Shown here: positions 60,004 through 64,000 of the stretch, piece by piece | Layout: each line of letters opens with the position of its first letter | Position numbering within the stretch: the first letter of the stretch is position 1 | Origin: Aselliscus stoliczkanus | Taxonomy: Eukaryota; Chordata; Mammalia; Chiroptera; Hipposideridae | Assembly: GCA_033961575.1 (NCBI GenBank) | Contig: CM066738.1 | Coordinates: 68,743,478 to 68,807,477, forward strand | Reading direction: 5' to 3' | DNA length: 64,000 nt | Notes under the pieces: generated by a model | Seen by the model: the letters and a program-made list of their open reading frames with translations, nothing else | Database searches by the model: none | What the model was told of the DNA's origin: nothing | Position numbers and translations under genes: made by a program

Positions 60004-60009
60004 TTTATA
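60004..60009 (-). promoter_or_regulatory. TATA box of the solo LTR
   Basis: Minus strand CTATAAAAGG. Initiation would be expected near 59978, running towards COLEC12 in antisense. Confidence 0.65.
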
Positions 60010-60925
60010 GGGATTCTTGACCATTACCTCAATCACAAGTTCCACCTCTTAGGATTTTGCAGTCTTTACTTCCTTGTAATTGTTCTCTCCAGGATGTAGT
60101 GTGACCTATTCTATGCTAAGAATTCATATCTCTACACATCGCCTAAAGAGTGGTTACCATGACTACCTGGCCATTATCCCAAATTCCAGCAGCTAGACTC
60201 ATAAGGTGTATACTTGAGCTATTACTAAAAGACTAGCAGTGGCTGAGTTTAGGGTAAAAATTATCTGAAGTCTATTCCTATGGGATTACAATGCTTAGTA
60301 GCTAAAAGGGGAGTCTCAAACTTCTCTTATCCTATGGAGGGCTACATATTTACAATAGAGGGTAGCATCTGTTTCTCAGTCAAAGCTTCAGTATCTGTTG
60401 CTACAACAATGTACAAGGCAAAGAATTCAAATAAGGCTGTTGATTAACATACCCCATGGTCAGTAGGTCGCCTCTTATCTAAACTCTCATGGTCTGGAGA
60501 CTTCTCACAGCAGTGGCCATAGGCAAGTGAGCTCAAAGACTGATGTTTTATCAGTTTCTCACAGACAGGCTTTTGGCCTATGTGGCCAGGGGTCTGAGCC
60601 TCTGTTTCCAAGAGGCTTGAGTCCCCAATATCTCAGTTTTGGGGTCCCCACGGAACTACCGCCTGGCTTGGGTTGTTTCTTCTCTTTTAGACCTTGCCCG
60701 TCTTTGGCTGCGTAGTTAGCTCATTGGGGTACCACAGGAACTTGCCATAAATGCAGTGAGAGTACTGTCTCCTATAGGATCCGATGTAGAGGAAAGGCAC
60801 ATGGGTTCACAGAGGCAGGAGATATTACATGACCAACCGTAAGGCAGCACCCCAAACATCCAATGCTGAGCGTGGCAATGTGTCCTTGTCAGACACTGAG
60901 GGGCTGTCAGCCCCCAACACCTAAG

Positions 60926-63900
60926 CATATACAGGGCTTAGTCAGGTGGACTGTGCATTGAGCCCATCGCCAACCAACACTCCAGCTGTGTGTCTGGCAG
61001 CCCAGAGGAAGTGGTTAACTCAGGATGTGCACCTCCTTTATTTTGGTGGATTCAGGGCTGGTGGACAGGCATCTGTTGGGAAAGGCAGAGAACTGGAATC
61101 TGGCTTTCTAGAAGGCCCTGTTTTATGGCTAAGGTATGAATATACTTGGTAGCAGATCCAGCTGATATTGACTGTCAAGAAAGTATGGCATCACATCAGC
61201 CAAACTCAGAGATGCTAGAAACAGCTGTGTCCTACCTGAAAAGTTTGTGTTTCCTGAAGTCAGGTTCTAAAAAAAAACATAATTCCAAGGTACATGCATG
61301 ATGAAATAAAGAATAACCTTTTGGCCACTATGTTGAACTCATGCAAAGAACCTTTCCTCTGAGCCTGTCTTACTTCTACTCCTTGATTTGCCATTCAAAA
61401 GTCTAACATGAACTGTGCTGATATAACTGAAGCTCAAAAGTAAGATTTCCACCCAACAGATGCCCTCTCTTCCCTTCCCAGGCTCCCCAAGCAGTGTTGC
61501 TACCCATCCCAAATACAACAGTAAAAGAAGAGACAGTTTGACTTTCACACCTGTAGTCGTGTGGACTGTTGTGTTGTCCCTGGACACCATTCATACCATC
61601 TCCATGGCATGGGAATGGCCATTGCCTCAGCACCTTTATGCACTGCTGTCCTGTCCCTGTGGCCTGATCAGGCTGGCAGGACCAACCATCATCTGGGCCC
61701 TGCAACACAAAGCAGGCACTGAACTCTGGTATCTCCTCAGGCTCAAGACCTTTTATAGACTAAATTTAATCCTCTTTTTCACCCTCCTCCTGATTTTTAA
61801 ACATTAATTAAGATTAATGTTCAGAAGCAACTTGAAATTAAATGCTAATGCCAACATCAGAAGAGAATAGTGCTAGCTCTGTAGCTGAGGTGGTTCCTCT
61901 TGCAGCCCTAATAAAAACTTGCATATCATTAGTCAAGCACTGTATGAGGACTTCAGTCATGATCTCAGGTCATCCTCCCAGCAGCCCTATGAAGTAGGCC
62001 ACACTACACTCACCACTGTACAGAGAAAGCAAGGGCTCAGGGAGGTGATGTGATTAGTTGGGTCACACCACCACCAAGGAGTGATGCAGGATTCAGACTC
62101 AAGCTTTGAAAATGTTCTAATTTTCTTTAAGAACCAGCGTCCTTAATAACACACTGAATGAAATCAGATGACTGTCACACAAAAGAATACGCCTGATCTA
62201 CTCCTTTGTGTATTTAGGTATTTACATACCAGGTTTCTATTCGCCTACTCACAATTGATGCTCCTTTGGGTTTTGGTAAATATGATGAGGTCTCTAGGCA
62301 CGACTTGCTACATGCTATGAGATGAAAATGTTTTTCTTTTTAAATGGCTCTTGAAAATGAATGCACAAGTGGTTGTAGGGGGACAAACTTTTTCCTCTTC
62401 GATAATGTTCATCTGCTCTCCCCTATTCTTCCAATATGTAGCATCAGAGTTGAAGCTAAAGCCAACAACAAATACTAATAGCTGCTCCCATTTTTAAAAA
62501 ACATGTTTAAGGAAGTGCAAAGCTATGTAAATCAGTAACAATACCAAGCATGTGTATTTTGCGTAAGATTACAAAGCTGATCTCATCTTAAAAAGTAAGC
62601 ATGTTAACTCATTTATGGCTCAAAGAAATCACATAATAATAATAGTTTAAATGTATTTAGTACTTTCACATACATTATCTGTTCTAAACTTGGTGCAAAA
62701 CCTACTGTCCCTACTCTAGAAGTGAGGAAATGGAAGCTAATTTTAAGACTTGCCCAATACCCATGCTGCTGTCACAAGTCACTTTCAAAAATGCAAATCT
62801 GATCAGGTCCTCATTCTTACATTCCCCAAATAGAAGTCCATTCTAACCCTTACCCCCAGCTTCCAAAGGATCTGAGTTGCCTGCAGGACACCCTCCAGCT
62901 GCAACCCTGCCTGCCCTCGCTATGCACCCAAACAGCTTTACAAGCCACCTGCACTTTCCTCCATGCTCTTTCTTACTCCATACTAGACCTGGATTTCCTT
63001 CCCTAATGTTTTTTGTTTTGTTTTGTTTTTAACCTGGAATGTACTTCCTTTAGGTCTGAGCTCAAACATCACTTCTTACCTGAATCCTTTCCCAATAAAC
63101 ACACTCTGAAAGTAGAGCTGATTCCTCCTTCCAGGCCAAATGCTATGCACAAGTGCTCTGGGGAATACACAAGAAAACTCTTTACTGTATTCGATGACCT
63201 ACACATTAGTTGAGAGGCCTAAAAATTGCTGAAGTAAGAAGAAAGAAGGGTGTATGTGGCTAGTCAGTTAAGAAATCTTAAAATAACTGAAGAATGAGGA
63301 AAGCCAAGCAGGAGAAATGAAGGAATTCATGTTATTAATAGTTGCTTATTATATACCCAATATGTTGGATGTATGCATAATATACAGATTATTCCATTAA
63401 AATAAATGACTGACTAAGTGAAAAGAATCAAATGGTAAAACAGGTTCATTCTATTTACCAAAATATGGCCCTGAGTCAGGGAAAAGCTTTAGAAACCTTT
63501 TCTAAATGGCAGTGGAGTGGAGTATCTCTTTTTCTTACTGTTACACTCAACAGTTTTAGAAATACAAGCATACTTTTCAGTCTTTCTAAGATGTTTTTCT
63601 TTACAATAGCAATGTTTTCCTGGGAAGATCCCTTAATGGCACAGCATCATATTTTATAAATCACAAAGCAGATGTTGAAAAGATTTTGCTCCACCAGTTC
63701 ATCCTTTTTCCTTTCCTAGATATCCTTGTTCAAATAAGTACATAACATGCCTGGGTTATACCCCAGAGGCAAAAGTCCAGAGAAAAATAGGCTTAAGAAA
63801 ACCATCATTAATTCTCCAGAGGCAGAGCCCTTGGTTTTCAAATTTTTCAATGAATGAGTGTATGAATGAACTATCTCAGTCCAGCCCTGCCTGCCATGGC

Positions 63901-64000
63901 CAGGACTGTGTCCCGGTTTCCAGCCTTCCCCCAAGGACTTATTAGATCTGAGTTTGTAAAGCAGGGATACCCAGTGCCACTTGGATGGGAGTCAGCTGCC
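60926..64000. other. Region downstream of COLEC12: no gene recognised
   Basis: MIR antisense at about 61940-62105 (GCAGCCCTATGAAGTAGGCC and GCTCAGGGAGGTGATGTGAT) and about 62640-62785 (AGAAGTGAGGAAATGGAAGC), and an L2 at about 62810-63120 (TAACCTGGAATGTACTTCCT, GGTCTGAGCTCAAACATCAC). 60930-61930, 62110-62630 and 63150-64000 show nothing I can identify; no open frame here looks coding. Confidence 0.6.

Larger units (their letters stand above)
59858..60919 (-). mobile_element. Solo LTR of a class II (ERVK-type) endogenous retrovirus
   Basis: Read on the minus strand the element starts TGTTGGGGGCTGACAGCCCC and ends GGTCCCCCGCA, so it has TG...CA ends; length 1062 bp. Perfect 6-bp target duplications CCTAAG flank it (59852-59857, 60920-60925), and six bases is the class II size. 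A TATA box lies at 60004-60009 and AATAAA at 59982-59987, both on the minus strand. The close spacing implies a very short R with the polyadenylation signal in U3, as in some betaretroviruses. U3 is about 940 bases and U5 about 120. There is no internal retroviral sequence: a product of LTR-LTR recombination. Confidence 0.9.

Noticed and set aside
60716..60928. Open frame inside the solo LTR U3 as a viral accessory gene
   Set aside because: It is only 70 codons, with no feature supporting coding; U3 holds no long frame.

Overview
This is nuclear DNA from a placental mammal, most likely a bat, and it carries most of one gene on the + strand: COLEC12 (collectin-12, CL-P1/SRCL), a scavenger-receptor C-type lectin. 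Eight coding exons with matching splice phases were found: 7268-7390, 14300-14398, 15153-16199, 37854-38342, 39275-39411, 40660-40769, 50335-50480 and 59059-59078 (stop). They total 2171 coding bases. The first 19 codons plus one base must lie upstream of the window; with 58 such bases the protein would be 742 residues, the human length as I remember it. No coding exon is broken. The bat guess rests on abundant tRNA-derived SINEs that start GGGCCGGCC and whose long form ends in CAATAAAATCTT plus an A-tail, as I recall from rhinolophoid bats. This is inference from memory.

Layout: 1-7190 is a near full-length L1 in antisense inside the first intron, ending about 77 bp before the membrane-anchor exon. 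7391-14299 is an intron of old MIR/L2 fragments, one short SINE and one TA-flanked DNA transposon. 14300-16199 holds the coiled-coil stalk exons. 16200-37853 is a long intron with several long SINEs and a second full-length antisense L1 (27404-37313) carrying seven SINE insertions. 37854-40769 holds the collagen exon and the first two lectin exons. 40770-50334 is an intron with SINEs, an L1 ORF2 remnant (+) and a 5'-truncated antisense L1. 50481-59058 is an intron filled mostly by an older + strand L1, itself interrupted by five SINEs (one at its 5' edge, one near it being the same, three stacked in ORF2 sequence) and two DNA transposons. 59059-59770 is the last exon and 3' UTR. Downstream lies an intact solo LTR of a class II (ERVK-type) endogenous retrovirus in antisense (59858-60919, 6-bp target duplication), then old MIR and L2 sequence.

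The exons encode a type II membrane protein in order: cytoplasmic tail end and transmembrane helix, coiled-coil stalk, 49 unbroken Gly-X-Y triplets, and a galactose-type (QPD) C-type lectin domain. Everything else of substance is transposable-element archaeology. The points I rate highest are the two L1 5' ends facing COLEC12 exons, three SINEs stacked at one target site, a fold-back mariner element precisely inserted in L1, the solo LTR, and a candidate cryptic in-frame cassette exon in the lectin-domain intron. I found no evidence of a new gene system.
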